64,000 nt of DNA from Lateolabrax maculatus (Eukaryota > Chordata > Actinopteri > Acropomatiformes > Lateolabracidae), in NCBI GenBank assembly GCA_031216445.1, contig CM062201.1:4333501-4397500 (forward strand). The letters are read 5' to 3'. The first letter of the stretch is position 1; every line of letters begins with the position of its first letter. Shown one piece after another: positions 10,926 to 22,553 of the stretch. Below the pieces are notes generated by a model, which was not told where the DNA came from, did no database searches, and was given only the letters and a program-made list of their open reading frames with translations. The translations under genes were made by a program, and so were the position numbers.

Positions 10926-12500
10926 AGCCTTTCCTCTGTCAACTGGATGAGTATTTTATATCTCTGCTTGACTAGACCTGGCCCCCCCAACCCGTCTCCT
11001 GCTTTACTGTAAATGTGCTCAATTCAGCAAAGCATGTCATTGTTCCACTTGTTGTTGTTGTTGTTAGAAGTACTATCGGATAAATAACATAAGAGTAACA
11101 GCAAATATTTTGTTGTGCATCACTGTGTTGCAGAAAGACAAATAAATAAACCTTGTGCCTTAAAACTCCATACTCATGCAACGTAAAATGAATGTGATCC
11201 TACCATGGAATCATAAAGTTTTGAAAAAGTTGAAGAAACCAGATCAGGACACATTGTATTGATCACAGAGCCCCATTCTGAAGGGCGCTAACTTAGAGCT
11301 GCTACATTTATAACCGTTGACTCAGAACAAAGCAAATATCTACAGTACAGAATGAAAATTTCTAGTCCAACTTTTCCATGATGGAAATCATGTACAGGAA
11401 CCTTCCAGTGCAGCTTATTTGGACTTTTTAACCCCTTTGATCCTGTTTATTTCTTTAAACAGAAATCCAATTACATTTGCTTAAAGATGCACCATAAATC
11501 AAAGTCTTCATTTTCATTTTAAAATGAACACTTAATGCACTTCCATAAAGTTCACCAACAACGACAACAACAAAAAAGGTCAAAATCAAAGCCACGGAGG
11601 CCAAAATATATATTTCCTAAGGGTGAAGTTCCAAAAAATACTGGATACTGAATTTCCCAAAATGCAGCCAATAGCTGATTATATCATCTGTGTTATTTCC
11701 CCCAGAGCCACAGAAGACATTACACAAGGGTTTTGACTGGCTGAGTGGCACTCCTCCTGATTAGTAAACCGACCTGTGTAAAAGAGGCGGAGTGTCCCAT
11801 TAAGCAATAGGATCCCATTTACGTTAAAAGGGAAACAGTGATGACTGGTTACTGTAAACACCTCAGGAATCTATATTTAACTTTGAAGAATTGTCAGCAG
11901 ATGATCTCGTCAAATCAAACGTTTTCAATTAGCAGAGGAAGAAGAGGGGCTGAGATTCTTTGCTTAACAAGAAATACTTACACAACTGTGTAAAAACTTT
12001 TTTTAAAACTTAAAATTAAGTGTAGAATATCATCAGCAAAACATATTTAAAGTATGAAAAGTAAAAGCCCCCCTGTCAATGTTAATTCCAGATGCATTAA
12101 GGTGTGAGCAGCACCTTAATATTTTAGTCGGGCCCGGGCGGAGCTCATTTTTAACTTCTTTAAACTTCCTATACTGTTGTGTTTCAAAGTGAATCAAAAA
12201 CGGACAACTACCCTAAAAACTAAGACACACAGAAAACCTGTGGCGGATTGGTGTTCCGGTGTAGGGGTATTAAGTGGTTTCTGGGTCCTCAGGCCTACCG
12301 CGTAATGAAGGACAGGGGCGCCATATGGCTGGACAACAAACCATTTCCAAATCGGGCCATCCTGTTGTGTATTTAATCTCTAACAATTAATCAGACTTTA
12401 GAAGGTGACCATATGTTGTTTACTTGTGCCTATAAGCTGTGTGTACTGATGTTTATGTTGAAGGCTCTTTTTATTTGTGACTTTAGCTACCTGCTCTGGT

Positions 12501-12562
12501 CTGTGCAGCATTTTGGTCAACGGGATTGTTTTTTAAATGTGCTTCAAAAATAAATTTGACTT
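12501..12562 (+). repeat. LINE-like 3' tail fragment
   Basis: CTGTGCAGCATTTTGGTCAA followed by GTGCTTCAAAAATAAATTTGACTT. It resembles the piece at 14631-14700, and both resemble the 3' ends of fish L2/CR1-like LINEs. Confidence 0.55.
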
Positions 12563-12955
12563 TTATATGTTGTATATGTAAAATTTCATTTCTGCAACTT
12601 GACTTAATCCATCAGATACAAGTATGGAGTAAACCTACTGTTACTTAAATGTAGGTACAGCAGAAGAGAACAAGACAACAAGGAAAACAACTTGGAATCT
12701 TAGAGGAAAGGAGAAATAACATAATAACTTTTTGTAAATACTGGGTACATGCGGGCCAGTGGTGAGAAAACATCACAGACAGACACCTCCATAGGCAAGT
12801 GGCAAGCACTTCTTTTATTTGAAACATGTCCTCATTGCTTTAGCCTGCATACAGTAACATATCAGCAAACAACTACACAGTACAGAGGTGGACCGCTGCC
12901 ACACCAGCTGCAGCTTGGCCAATATGTAACATCGACAGCCAGGCCAGTATATCCC

Positions 12956-14180
12956 TTCATTTAAACTCCATTTAAAACTATTTATTTTAGATACAAAACC
13001 ATGAGCACGTCTGTGTGTGTGTGTGTCAGCCTTCTTTTTGTATCACGACACAGACTTCAGTCAGGCAGTGTGGTACTTTACTGACATTGGCAAAACAAAA
13101 AGAAAAGAAAATTACAGTGTATAATTATAGGTTACACATCAGCTGTGTTGATTTTCAGATATAGAAAGTTGGCATCTGAAAATACATGACTATAGCTGTT
13201 ACACAAAATAAGGTTGGGGGAGGTCACAATTTGATCGATCACTCAAACATTTCCCTTTTTGTCTAAGAAAAGAAACAAAAACAAAAAAAAAGATCCAATT
13301 TGATTGACGCAAATCCTGTTTTTGCGCTATTTGACCTGCGTATGGCTTTAAATGGGGTTTAAAAACTTGGCGAGATGAGAAGGCAATAGTAATGCAACTT
13401 GGGTGCAAAGCTTTCAATGTGTACACACTAGGGTTTCCACCAGGCCCAGAACATGCAGACGGGGCAAGGTAGTCCCCATGTGTCTGGTGAGGACATTTAG
13501 GCACACATTAGGACTATCTACAAGCCATGGTTGGTTCTCCTACCGTGCCAATCACCCCTCTTTAGCTCACACTTTGGTTAACAATGTCAATGGAAAAGAA
13601 AACACAGTGGTACTATATAGAAAATGAGCAAACTCAGTTGGGTTGTCGCACTGTTAAGGCCTCCCTTGCACTTTTCACTACGGGTAGCCGCTAAATTCAA
13701 CACTAAGTGGAAACTTGTTTCATTTGTTCTGATTCTAAGTTGGGCAGGGATACAAATGTGTGCTTTTCATTTTTTTTTGACACTTTTTTTGTTGTTCCTG
13801 TAATATAACAAGCACCAGCTCTCCAACATTATACTAGTACGCGCTGACTCCTAAGATACGAATGTCACTGCTAGTGGTTCATTGGTATTTTGTACTTCTC
13901 AGCGTAACCATGCACAACCAATACTTCAATAAAAAAAAACAACAACAAAAAAAACAAAGAAAAGTAAAGCGCCATTCAAAGAAATTCAAGATTAAGAACA
14001 TGGAGGTTTGTAAGGTTATGGCCCATAGTTTTCAGGAGGAAGAATATGATGGCAAAGTATAATTCACTATAACTGTCAGAGCTTGATGAAATATGTAGTG
14101 GAACTATAGACTCAACCCTCTTATAGAATCAGTTGCAGACTCTCCTAGCTTCTCTCCAGGTCACCCGGGTAGGAAGTCAC
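12956..14180 (-). other. fkbp1a: probable fkbp1a 3'-UTR exon (fifth exon)
   Basis: The stop-containing exon runs into a perfect donor (GTAAGT) at 16147-16142, so the transcript must splice on. The best downstream acceptor is TTTTCACAG before 14180, and the exon after it has no long frame in any phase. Mammalian FKBP1A likewise has a separate 3'-UTR exon. AATAAA on the minus strand at 12986-12981 would end it after about 1.2 kb; a second AATAAA at 12819-12814 is an alternative. The acceptor choice and the end are inferred. Confidence 0.55.
13012..13026 (+). repeat. short (GT)n tract
   Basis: GT dinucleotides near the proposed 3' end of fkbp1a. Confidence 0.85.
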
Positions 14181-16147
14181 CTGTGAAAACGACAAGGAGG
14201 GAAAATTCAGGATTACACGCAAGCGATGGCTCGCCTCAGGTGCAATGCCCTCACTCAGCACAGTAACGCATTTCTCAAGAAGTGATACGTCTGCTCCACC
14301 AACAGGGCTCAGGCTGGACTATGTTCTGGCTGTTTAGGGATTGTTCAGGCTGGCACTCATCACATGCCTACTGCTCTCACACCGCAGAAAGAGAAAACAC
14401 CAGATTTTCACAGTTACAGTCTCCAACGCACAATGACACGATGATAAAAAAAACAAAAAGCTGATTTTGTAAAACTGTGTTTTTCTCAAGTTGATGAGCT
14501 TTAAAATCTGGTGAAGAAGGCTGCTGCCACACTACTGACTGGCTGTCCCTCGAGCGAGGCTAAGGGGGATCGCGCATTCGTAGTAGCAAAGTGTTCCCCC
14601 TCTGTAGACTGCTTGTTATCTCTGTTCTTATTGTACAGCACTTTGGTCAACTCTGGTTGCTTTTAATTGTGCTTTAAAAATAAACCTGATTAGATGTGAT
14701 ATTGTGTCAATTTTTTTTTCTATATTCCACAATGGGCTCTGGTTATTGTGACTTTATCTGCACTGAGGCATCTGGATCTCAGGTGAACGCTAACTTTACA
14801 TACATAAATTAACGATTAGTGTTTGGGTTGAAGACCCAAATAAATCAGTTTCAGATGGACATTCTGTACAAAGAGTTTCACGGGGGCTGCCCAAAGTGCT
14901 GATCCTGGGACAGCTACATACAAGTACGGTATGCGGGAGATGTCTTGCTGTCTGGCTGGATTCTCTACTTAGAGGTGATGTGATCTTTTCCAGTCCACTC
15001 TTCTGGTCCCAGTCCTCTCCATGCTGTGGTACCAGGCTGTAGTCCTGGTGCGTATTGGTGCTGATTTGGATTTGCGCCTGATAGTCAACTGGACTAAGAG
15101 ACAGTGAAGCACAGCTTGTGATAACAAAAGGGAAGAATACCTTAGAGAAGTTTTAAAGGTCACATTCCCCATTTTATTTTAATCCTTGGTCTGGGCGGAT
15201 ATTTTTATTTATTTTTAGATTGTGTTGTGTTGTGTGTTTATTGTGTGATTGTGTAGAAGTGCTGTCTGTTATTGCTCCAAATGTGTCGATAAATGACCGG
15301 TTTCTCTCATTTTTGGTAATATTGGGTGGTGGCGTAGCCTTAATCGGCCCTGTTATTTTGTTGACATATCAACAAAATGACTTTGCTGATTAGATGTGAT
15401 TTCTTTTCTTTACAGTTTATAGAATTAAAACCCAGTATCAGCTTTACATTACAAAAAGGTTTATTGTCATAATTTGGACAATATTAACCTCCAGTTAACT
15501 TAACATGAAAAATGAAAGCTTAATAAGTTCCACACAGCTATGCCACACATGATTTTGGTAAGGAGGTAGTCTGCACATTGAATATCAAAAGCTTATGAAG
15601 ATTTCAAATTCAAAGCTTTGTCAGGCAAATACGGTGAGGGTGGTAGTTATACTTAACATTACTGTTGACCATTTTCCAAAGCATGATATTATTAGACTTG
15701 TCTGACCCTTTCTAGGCAGTTACTGATTTCTATTCATTTCATTACACACAATGAGTTCAAAGAGACTTGAAACTTGCTTGAAACAGGTTACTTGTTTTCA
15801 GTGTTGCTTAATGTTATCATTGCAGGGTATAGCAAGTGCGAGCAGGGATTGTTTAAAACTCTAATGTTGGTGCATTAAGGGAGCGGCCCTGGCATCTGAG
15901 ATTTAAAAAGTCACCTGCTTTGATGTTGAACAGCACAGCTCATGAATACGGTGTGTTTGGCAGCTCACTCGCAGATCTTATCCCTTTGCGCCTTTATTCA
16001 GTGAGCTACCAAGGACAGTTTTGCCCCCGCTTAAAAATTAGGCAACAAAATATTCACTGTGATGGATAACCAAGTGTGGATAAATTCTCTCTCGCTCCTA
16101 AAAACCACCAGTAACTGGCAGACTGTAAATTGTGGCAGAGTACTTAC
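14181..16147 (-). other. fkbp1a: fkbp1a intron inside the 3' UTR
   Basis: About 2 kb between donor GTAAGT and the proposed acceptor at 14181. It contains the LINE-like tail at 14631-14700. No exon seen. Confidence 0.55.
14631..14700 (+). repeat. LINE-like 3' tail fragment
   Basis: TTGTACAGCACTTTGGTCAA followed by TTGTGCTTTAAAAATAAACC. Similar in wording and order to 12501-12562. Confidence 0.6.
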
Positions 16148-16179
16148 ATAAAACAAAAAAAACAGGCCGTGTGTTTGTT

Positions 16180-16308
16180 TCATTCCAACCCCAGCAGCTC
16201 CACGTCAAAGATGAGGGTGGCGTTGGGAGGAATGATGCCCGGGTGGCCTTTGTTTCCGTAAGCAAAGTCAGGTGAGCAGGTCAGCTTGGCCCTTTGACCA
16301 ACACTCAT
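16180..16308 (-). CDS. fkbp1a: fkbp1a exon 4 with stop
   Basis: Acceptor ATCTCCAG, then MSVGQRAKLTCSPDFAYG and NKGHPGIIPPNATLIFDVE, stop TGA at 16182-16180. The exon continues as 3' UTR to 16148, where GTAAGT begins. It contains the 80s loop and the C-terminal strand. Confidence 0.96.
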   Translation of the reverse strand: MSVGQRAKLTCSPDFAYGNKGHPGIIPPNATLIFDVELLGLE

Positions 16309-17376
16309 CTGGAGATACAAGAAAAAGAGACAACAGGGGTCATGTGGAACAGCTACAGAGCACAGTATTTGATGCTGCAATCATCAAAAGCTTTTTAAAC
16401 AGATGCCTTACCCAGATGTTAAGGACTAATGTTCTAAACACAGTATATGGAGAAGATGTATCCACAGTCACCAGTAGGGTCGGGTACCGACTGAATGACG
16501 CCATTACTACAGAGTATCGATTCACGTTAAATCAATCTGCGCCAAATATTGTTACCTGAGAGCATCTGGGTGAGAGACTGGGCAAAGCTAAAGTATAACT
16601 GGGCTTTTCCACTGTCTTGGTTGACGTTAGTTCAGCATTTTTACTAGCATTAGCCAACACTCAGCCCCCTCTCTGCAACCTGCAGAATGTGCATCAGTTC
16701 ACGAAGCTACCATTTCCACGCATCAAAATGCCGACTGAAGCGTTATGGTTCCAGTTCTCGGTGCACTACCTGCACTACGCCCTCCTCCCAGCCTCGGATC
16801 ACCTCCTGCTTGCCGATCTTGAACCTGAATGGCTTGTCCCTATCACGAGATGAGTCAAACTTTCGTCCATCTGTCAGAGAGCCTGCGAATGAGGAGATGG
16901 AGAGAGGAACAGAGTCAGAAACAAAGTAGAGCGGCAACGTTGTCCTGTGGGTGGAAAAATCTAGCCATTACCTGTGAAACATGCACGACATTACAAGGCT
17001 CACCACTAAGAGATATCCTGCTGCTGAAATTGTTTAAACATGTACACATAATGATAAATATATATATATATTTCTGTGCATTCTGCACAATGAAACTGTA
17101 TTTATAACATTTGGTAAAAACACTGGAAAGAAATCCATCTTCCAGGCTCGCCCGACATCTATCTTTCCTGCTGTGTGTATATTGAGAACGCAAATGAAGG
17201 GATTCCAAGGATCTCAGAAATAGCCGCTGCAGCTGTCTGCAGGGTGGGTTTCAGTGTGACAGTCAGGAAAACGCAAGCATCAATGCGCAGAATAGCACCC
17301 CTACAAGACGCCAGCGCTATTACTGTTATTAGCACCAGCAGGCCAGCATGTGCGTGTCACGGTTTGGTGTGGTGGG

Positions 17377-17417
<41 letters not shown>

Positions 17418-20013
17418 AGATGGTGCAATGTTGCGCGTGTTGTCGAGCACATCAGGGGGCGGGTGGCAAGATGCAGCCTGTAATCCAGGCAGCAGAGTGG
17501 GCGTCCTCTTCTGGACATCTAGAAAGCAGCCCAAAGGAAAGCCGACACACTGCATTTTCCCATTTCACCACAGCGCTGACATTTTTACACACCAACCCTT
17601 TTCCTGCGGGGGGGGGGGGGTCGAAACCCCAGCAAATCCAAGTTGGAAGTCTGCTTTTTTAAAAAGGCTTGCATAATGGAATATCCTGTTTCATGTTGCA
17701 TTTCAAGGCGGCTTCGTGGGCTGACAGGAAGGGAGACAACCCAGAGAGGAAATCCTGTAGTTTGTGTGATTAAAAGAAAAAAGAAAACAGAAAAGATGGA
17801 GGCTCATGCATGAAAAGAAATTAAAAAAAAAACACTTCACCGTGCAAGGCCCAAATCGGGTCTTACTCTGGGTTACATAATGTTGAAGCAAAGAGGCTTG
17901 TGTTACAGGGTGAGTTATGTCTGTCTTACCAGACAGGAAGCCTGAGGCCAGCTTTGCCAAACTAAGAACAGGTGCAGACAAATATACAGTCCAGCACGCA
18001 GGGAGGCAAAGTCCATCTGAAATACCAATTTGCTAGCGATGCTACGTGTCTCATTCTCTGTACCGTGTGGAAACTGGAGTCTCCTTTAATACATTTCTAG
18101 CCGTGCTGGCAGTGAGGCTCTGTGAACGGAGACGTTGCCCTGTCAGTCCACCGCTGTGGCCCAGACAGAAATATCTCAATAACCACTGAACTGGTTGCCA
18201 TGGTTCAGACATTCATGGTCCCCAAAGGATGAATCCTACTGACTTTGGTGATCCCTAATCTGTTCCTCCAGCGCCATTTGTGGTTTTGAGTCTAGTGTTA
18301 TAGTGTCATAGTATTGGATGGATTGCCATGTAATTTGGTACAAACATTCGTGCCTCCCACCCCAGTGAACTGTTATCACTTTGGTGATCCCCTGATTTCT
18401 CATCTAGTGCCATCATCAGATCAAAATTGTTGAGTGTCCAGTGCGGCCTCAGCTGCACTTTGTGTGATGAACATGATAAACTTTATACCTGCTTAACATC
18501 GACCCGTTAGCATTTAGCTCTGAGCACCGCTGTGCCTTCGTACTGTTCCACAGCAAGCCAAGCGCAGCAGTAGACGCTTGTTAGGAGATCATTAGAACTC
18601 AAATGATTAGTCGATTAGTTGGTCAGCAGAAAATGAGCAGACTACTTAATATAATCGATTAATAATAGTTGTGTAAGTGAAAATCTCAGAAATCCACTTG
18701 TTCCAGCTTCTCAAATTAAAATATATTTTTTTTCTCTCATCTTTAATGATAGAAATGTGAATATCTCTGTATACTTTATAGCCAGTCTACAGTTCTGGGT
18801 TGCTGGAAGGACATTTTAATAAGCCAACGTGGGCTCTGGGGGCTCTTTATTTACTGACATTCTATAGACCAAATGATTCACTGATTAATGGAAACAATCG
18901 GTACCAGAATATCAATCATGGGAAAAATCATTAATGCCCCCCCCCATAAGAATTAAACTGATATTATAAGCCATCCAGGAGGAATACAGTGAGTCTGCCA
19001 TTATTGCAGTCGCCCAGACGGTTATAATCCGCTCAACTAAACCGTAACCCCCCCAGAAACTCCAACAAAGACAGAAAAGCGCTGGAAATCCGACTGGATT
19101 TAAAACCCCTCTGTCTGTCTGTCTGTCTGTCTGTCTGGTCCTCTCAGTGAACCCTCCAGTGGAATCCGTCTGCTTCTATTTTGTTTGTTTGTTTGTTGTT
19201 GTTTTTGTTCATCAATTCTAATAAGAGAAATGAGCCCGCCGCTCTTGGACAGACTGTAACGGACCCACAAAACAGGAGCGCGCATGATTTTACGCAGCGG
19301 TTGAATCCGGCGCGGCGGCCCGGGGCCAGACCGCCTCAGCCCCTGCCACCAGCAGGACCACGTCCGAGCCCGTCCGCGTCCAGGGACTGACGGTGCGGCC
19401 GAAAGGGTTAACATTTTTCATGCAGACAGTCATGCCTCTTTGCCCTACTGACTGGCTGGGAGGTTTGAGGGGTAACGAAACAGAAAATGTCTGCTGTGCT
19501 GTAGTTTAAAGGCACTCCACGGCTCGCTAAAAGTGCTCCAGCGCCGCTGGAACCCTGTCCCCCGTGAGGACTCACGGTGCGCGCCGCGGGACCGACAGGA
19601 TCACCAATGCTCGGCCCTTATCTCACGGGTGCAGGAGACAGTTGTCCACAGCCGTCACTCCACTTGTTCGGCCTCCGCGAGTCCAAACAAGCCAGTGGAG
19701 CAGCGAAATGTGCAGAGCGCGTCCGCGCACGCACAGCAAATAAGTTTCTGATTGAAAACTCACCAACATAATGCACCACGCACGTCTGGCCCTTTTTGGG
19801 GAAAGTCCTCCCTGTGGAGAGACCAAAGAGGCGCTCGTTACAACGGCCACACCACGCAATTAAGGCGGCGTTTCTGCGGCCGCCCCGGATCACACGCAAA
19901 AAACACAGACAAGTGCAAAAAATGTGCGCTCCGCAGTGGACAGGAGCGCGCTTCGCTGCGCGTGCAGAGGCTTTACCGTCGCCCGGGGTTATGGTCTCGA
20001 TCTCCACTCCCAT
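16180..20013 (-). CDS. fkbp1a: FKBP12 peptidyl-prolyl cis-trans isomerase, complete
   Basis: Small cytosolic prolyl isomerase that binds FK506 and rapamycin, stabilises ryanodine receptors and guards type I TGF-beta receptors. Four coding exons (20013-19977, 19811-19764, 16882-16770, 16308-16180) sum to 327 bp, i.e. 108 residues, exactly the family length. It starts MGVEIETITPGDG and ends DVELLGLE. Counting from Gly after Met as 1, the ligand-pocket residues Tyr26, Phe36, Asp37, Arg42, Phe46, Val55, Ile56, Trp59, Tyr82, His87, Ile90, Ile91 and Phe99 are all present. Trp59 (RGWEEG) separates it from FKBP12.6, which has Phe there. Teleosts often keep two copies (fkbp1aa, fkbp1ab); I cannot say which this is. 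Confidence 0.97.
16309..16769 (-). other. fkbp1a: fkbp1a intron 3
   Basis: 461-bp intron. Around 16476-16560 it contains GGTCGGGTACCGACTGAAT and following sequence that looks like a fish repeat fragment. A chance frame of 95 codons spans it on the + strand. Confidence 0.7.
16770..16882 (-). CDS. fkbp1a: fkbp1a exon 3
   Basis: 113 bp between acceptor CATTCGCAG and donor GTAGTG. It encodes SLTDGRKFDSSRDRDKPFRF and KIGKQEVIRGWEEGVVQ, carrying Phe36, Asp37, Phe46, Val55, Ile56 and Trp59. A second AG ten bases inside would break the frame, so the upstream AG is the right one. Confidence 0.95.
17378..17415 (+). repeat. (GT)n microsatellite
   Basis: Uninterrupted TG/GT over 38 bp; it creates the Cys/Val-rich chance frames in this area. 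Confidence 0.96.
17608..17620 (+). repeat. poly-G (13)
   Basis: Thirteen consecutive G. Confidence 0.95.
18135..18570 (+). repeat. teleost interspersed repeat (TGGTCCCCAAAGGATGAATC family)
   Basis: Landmarks in order: ATCTCAATAACCACTGAACT, CATGGTCCCCAAAGGATGAA, TGACTTTGGTGATCCC (twice), ACCTGCTTAACATCG, GTTAGCATTTAGCTCTGAGC, ACCGCTGTGCC. A shorter copy of the same order is at 51010-51265. I recognise it as a widespread fish repeat. Confidence 0.75.
19111..19137 (+). repeat. (CTGT)n tetranucleotide repeat
   Basis: About 6.5 perfect CTGT/GTCT units. Confidence 0.95.
19764..19811 (-). CDS. fkbp1a: fkbp1a exon 2
   Basis: 48 bp between acceptor CTCCACAG and donor GTGAGT. It encodes RTFPKKGQTCVVHYV with split Gly codons at both ends. 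Tyr26 of the pocket is here. Confidence 0.95.
19977..20013 (-). CDS. fkbp1a: fkbp1a exon 1, coding part
   Basis: ATG at 20013-20011 in context GCTGAAATGG. Twelve codons (MGVEIETITPGD) plus G, then donor GTAAAG. The 5' UTR continues to the right. Confidence 0.95.
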
Positions 20014-20137
20014 TTCAGCAGCGTGTCCTGGAGCCGTCCCTGCGCCCGGCACCGCTCTCCCCGCAGTCTGTCTGTCTGCTCTCCGGCCGAGGCTCTCAGC
20101 TGTCTCTCTCTCTGTCTCCCTCTCCCCCCCACCCCCC

Positions 20138-20178
<41 letters not shown>

Positions 20179-20310
20179 GGGAGACCAGCGTCAATGACTC
20201 CTATCACATAACAAACGCTTCCGCCCGCATCCTCCAAAATAAAAGGCGCACGGAGGGACGAGAGCCCCCTGGCGGCCGCAGCGGAGGCGCACAATAACGT
20301 GAGTCATTTT
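20014..20310 (-). promoter_or_regulatory. fkbp1a: fkbp1a 5' UTR / CpG promoter region
   Basis: CpG-rich from about 19250 to 20290. On the gene strand a (GA)n tract (20175-20139) lies about 125 bases above the ATG, probably in the 5' UTR. A consensus AP-1 site, TGAGTCA, is at 20300-20306. A TATA-like CTTTTATTTTGG on the minus strand sits near 20235. The start site is not determined. Confidence 0.5.
20139..20175 (+). repeat. (CT)n microsatellite in fkbp1a 5' UTR/promoter
   Basis: Uninterrupted TC/CT over about 37 bp, preceded by an imperfect pyrimidine stretch from 20101. Confidence 0.95.
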
Positions 20311-21156
20311 CAATTCAGGTGCATTAAAACCTCAGACGAATGAGAAAATGTAAACAGGGGCTGCACTACTCTGTAAAACCACCAAACATGCTGCTTTTTC
20401 TTGAATATTAACTAATGTATATTTTTTGCACAGGTATACACAGTGCGTGTGCAAATAAGCACGTAATGTAGAAGCTGATAATGAATTTACATAAGAATAG
20501 TGAAATATGAATCCAGTGCACAATACGTTGATTTACAGCAAAACACAGTTTTGTTTTAACCACAGTTTGTAACCTGTGCAATTGACTTGATGAGAGGCAG
20601 TCAGAGAAGAGTTTGATGACTGAGCTCACTGTAACAGAAGGTATCATCAGGAAATCTCCAAAATGCCCTTATAATTGTAATATTAAAATTAATTTTTTTA
20701 CAAACGTCAAATGGCTAAAGCATGTCTTGCACCAGTCGAAGTTGTGTGAACAAGTGCGACCTCCAAAAAGTTTTTCAATGCAACGCCAAAGTTCTTCTCT
20801 TAAATGCTTGTTTGGGCATTTTGAATCATGTTTTTTTTTTCTGTATCCCACCAGCTTTTAGATAGGGCTCTGTTGTGTTTACATTGTGTTAACCTCACAA
20901 ACAAATAACAAATGGAAGCACAATACAATGAGTAGATATTCATCCGCCTCCAAAAACACGCAAACGAAGGCCACATTTCTTTTATAATTCAAAACCTGGG
21001 ACCATGAAGTGGGAGATATTTTGGACACGGCACGGTCACCAGGCTGCCACTTCTGGTGCACTGACGGGAGAATTAGGTGAGATAAATGCTTTTATTTTGA
21101 AGGCACATTAAGTGTGGCGTTTTTCTTGTATTTGTGACTAACTTGACATCTGACAG

Positions 21157-21159
<3 letters not shown>

Positions 21160-21206
<47 letters not shown>
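21160..21206 (+). repeat. (GT)n microsatellite
   Basis: Uninterrupted GT over about 47 bp. Confidence 0.96.
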
Positions 21207-21207
<1 letters not shown>

Positions 21208-21573
21208 TGAGTGTTTTTTATTCTCTGCTTTGGTTCTCTTCCACTGAATATCAAACTCTAATCTCGATGAACCCCTCCCCCCCTCTAACCCCCCCCCCCA
21301 GCTTTCATGGAGGAGAGCGCTGGCTGCAGTGTAAAACTAATGACAAGAGAGCCAGCAGGCAGAGGAGAGCGCAGCGAGACATGGTGGGCCAATTAAGGCG
21401 AGCAGCTCTGAGTCAAAGCATCCCGCTGTCCCAGCAGACACTCAGATGCTCTCTGCTCACATCTCCACAGCAAACCTGCATCCATAGCAACGCCTGCATC
21501 CTCCTTCCTGCAGAAAGCAACAGCAATAAAAGCCAAGTGCTTCTAACATCCACAGGAATAATTACACTGTAGG

Positions 21574-21593
21574 AAAAAAAAAAAAAAAAAAAA
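21574..21593 (+). repeat. poly-A (20)
   Basis: Twenty consecutive A. It could be a retroposed tail, but no source element is seen to its left. Confidence 0.9.
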
Positions 21594-22336
21594 CTGGGAT
21601 ATCATTAATGATAGTAGACTCACTATCTATGAGTCATGTTCCATTCGAACTGAAGGAGCCATGGGATATGTTGACTTTTCAGCTTTGGAATTTCTGACTT
21701 TTCATGGCTCATTAACTTGCAGCTCAGTAGTTTTTCTGGGGTTGTCATGCTGAGGTCACAGGAACAGATAATTGACAATGCCAAGAAGTGTCCACGTGGG
21801 TGTGCGTGGAAACAAGGACTGCAGATGATTTTCGTTTTCCATCTTGTGTCCATTTCAAGACGCAGTAAGGCCTGATCGCCGTGTCTTCAACACTGAACAC
21901 AAATTCACAGGAGAGAAAACATTTAAAGTGGATGTTTTTTGCTGACTGGAAATAACACTGGAGATCAAGTGAAGTAATCCCAGGCATATTAGAAACACAC
22001 ACACAGCTCAGTGAGTCACTTCCAGTGTGATGTTGCCAGTACTGGAGAACCAAAAACAAAAGGAGGGCCAATGGAAACATGTCAGGCCAATACTCAAAAA
22101 GTTACACACTGCATTTACAGTGGGTGTGGGGAAGCAGACACAGTAATACCTGTGCTGCAACTATGCTGCAGTATGTCTGTGTCATATGTTCTGCATCAGA
22201 GTACTGTGTATTCAGATTTTTGACATACCCTTTATGTTCACTTTTGAGGTCCCTCAGAAAGATCTTCATATAACATGAAATACGTTTGAAAATAAAAGGC
22301 ACTAGTCATGTTTGCAGCAGAGGTCAAAAGCCAAAT

Positions 22337-22445
22337 ACCCAGTGGTGGAGGAAGTATTTAGATCCTTTACTTAAGTACTAATACCACACTTAACATACTC
22401 CACTACAAAAATCCTGGATTGAAAATGTTGCTGAAGTAAAGGTAT
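22337..22445 (-). repeat. end of the ACTTAAGTA-family fish repeat
   Basis: Begins CCAGTGGTGGAGGAAGTATT and continues with GATCCTTTACTTAAGTAC and ACTCCACTACAAAAATCC. Opposite orientation to the copy at 10370-10925. Confidence 0.75.
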
Positions 22446-22553
22446 GTATGTATAATCAGGAATATGTATTTGTAAGTATTAAAAGCATTCATGGAAAAGC
22501 AGGATTTTACAGTTGGAGCTCATTTTGAATCTGACTGTAACTAATGAATATTT

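Larger units (their letters stand above)
9966..12955. other. intergenic region between sdcbp2 and fkbp1a
   Basis: About 3 kb with no supportable exon. It holds a common fish repeat (10370-10925) and a LINE-like 3' tail (12501-12562). A second AATAAA on the minus strand (12819-12814) could extend the fkbp1a 3' UTR into this block. Confidence 0.6.
16883..19763 (-). other. fkbp1a: fkbp1a intron 2
   Basis: About 2.9 kb. It holds a (GT)n tract (17378-17415), G13 (17608-17620), an interspersed repeat (18135-18570), a (CTGT)n tract (19111-19137) and CpG-rich sequence from about 19250 that belongs to the promoter island of the gene. Confidence 0.75.

Noticed and set aside
12096..12120. Small inverted repeat ATTAAGGTG...CACCTTAAT
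   Set aside because: Only 9 bp per arm; expected by chance in a window of this size.
17175..17676. Several overlapping frames with poly Cys-Val or Thr-His
   Set aside because: They are translations of the (GT)n tract inside an fkbp1a intron.
19752..20297. 181-codon + strand frame across the fkbp1a first exon
   Set aside because: Antisense shadow in CpG-rich sequence; the minus strand has the spliced FKBP12 exons with exact donors and acceptors.
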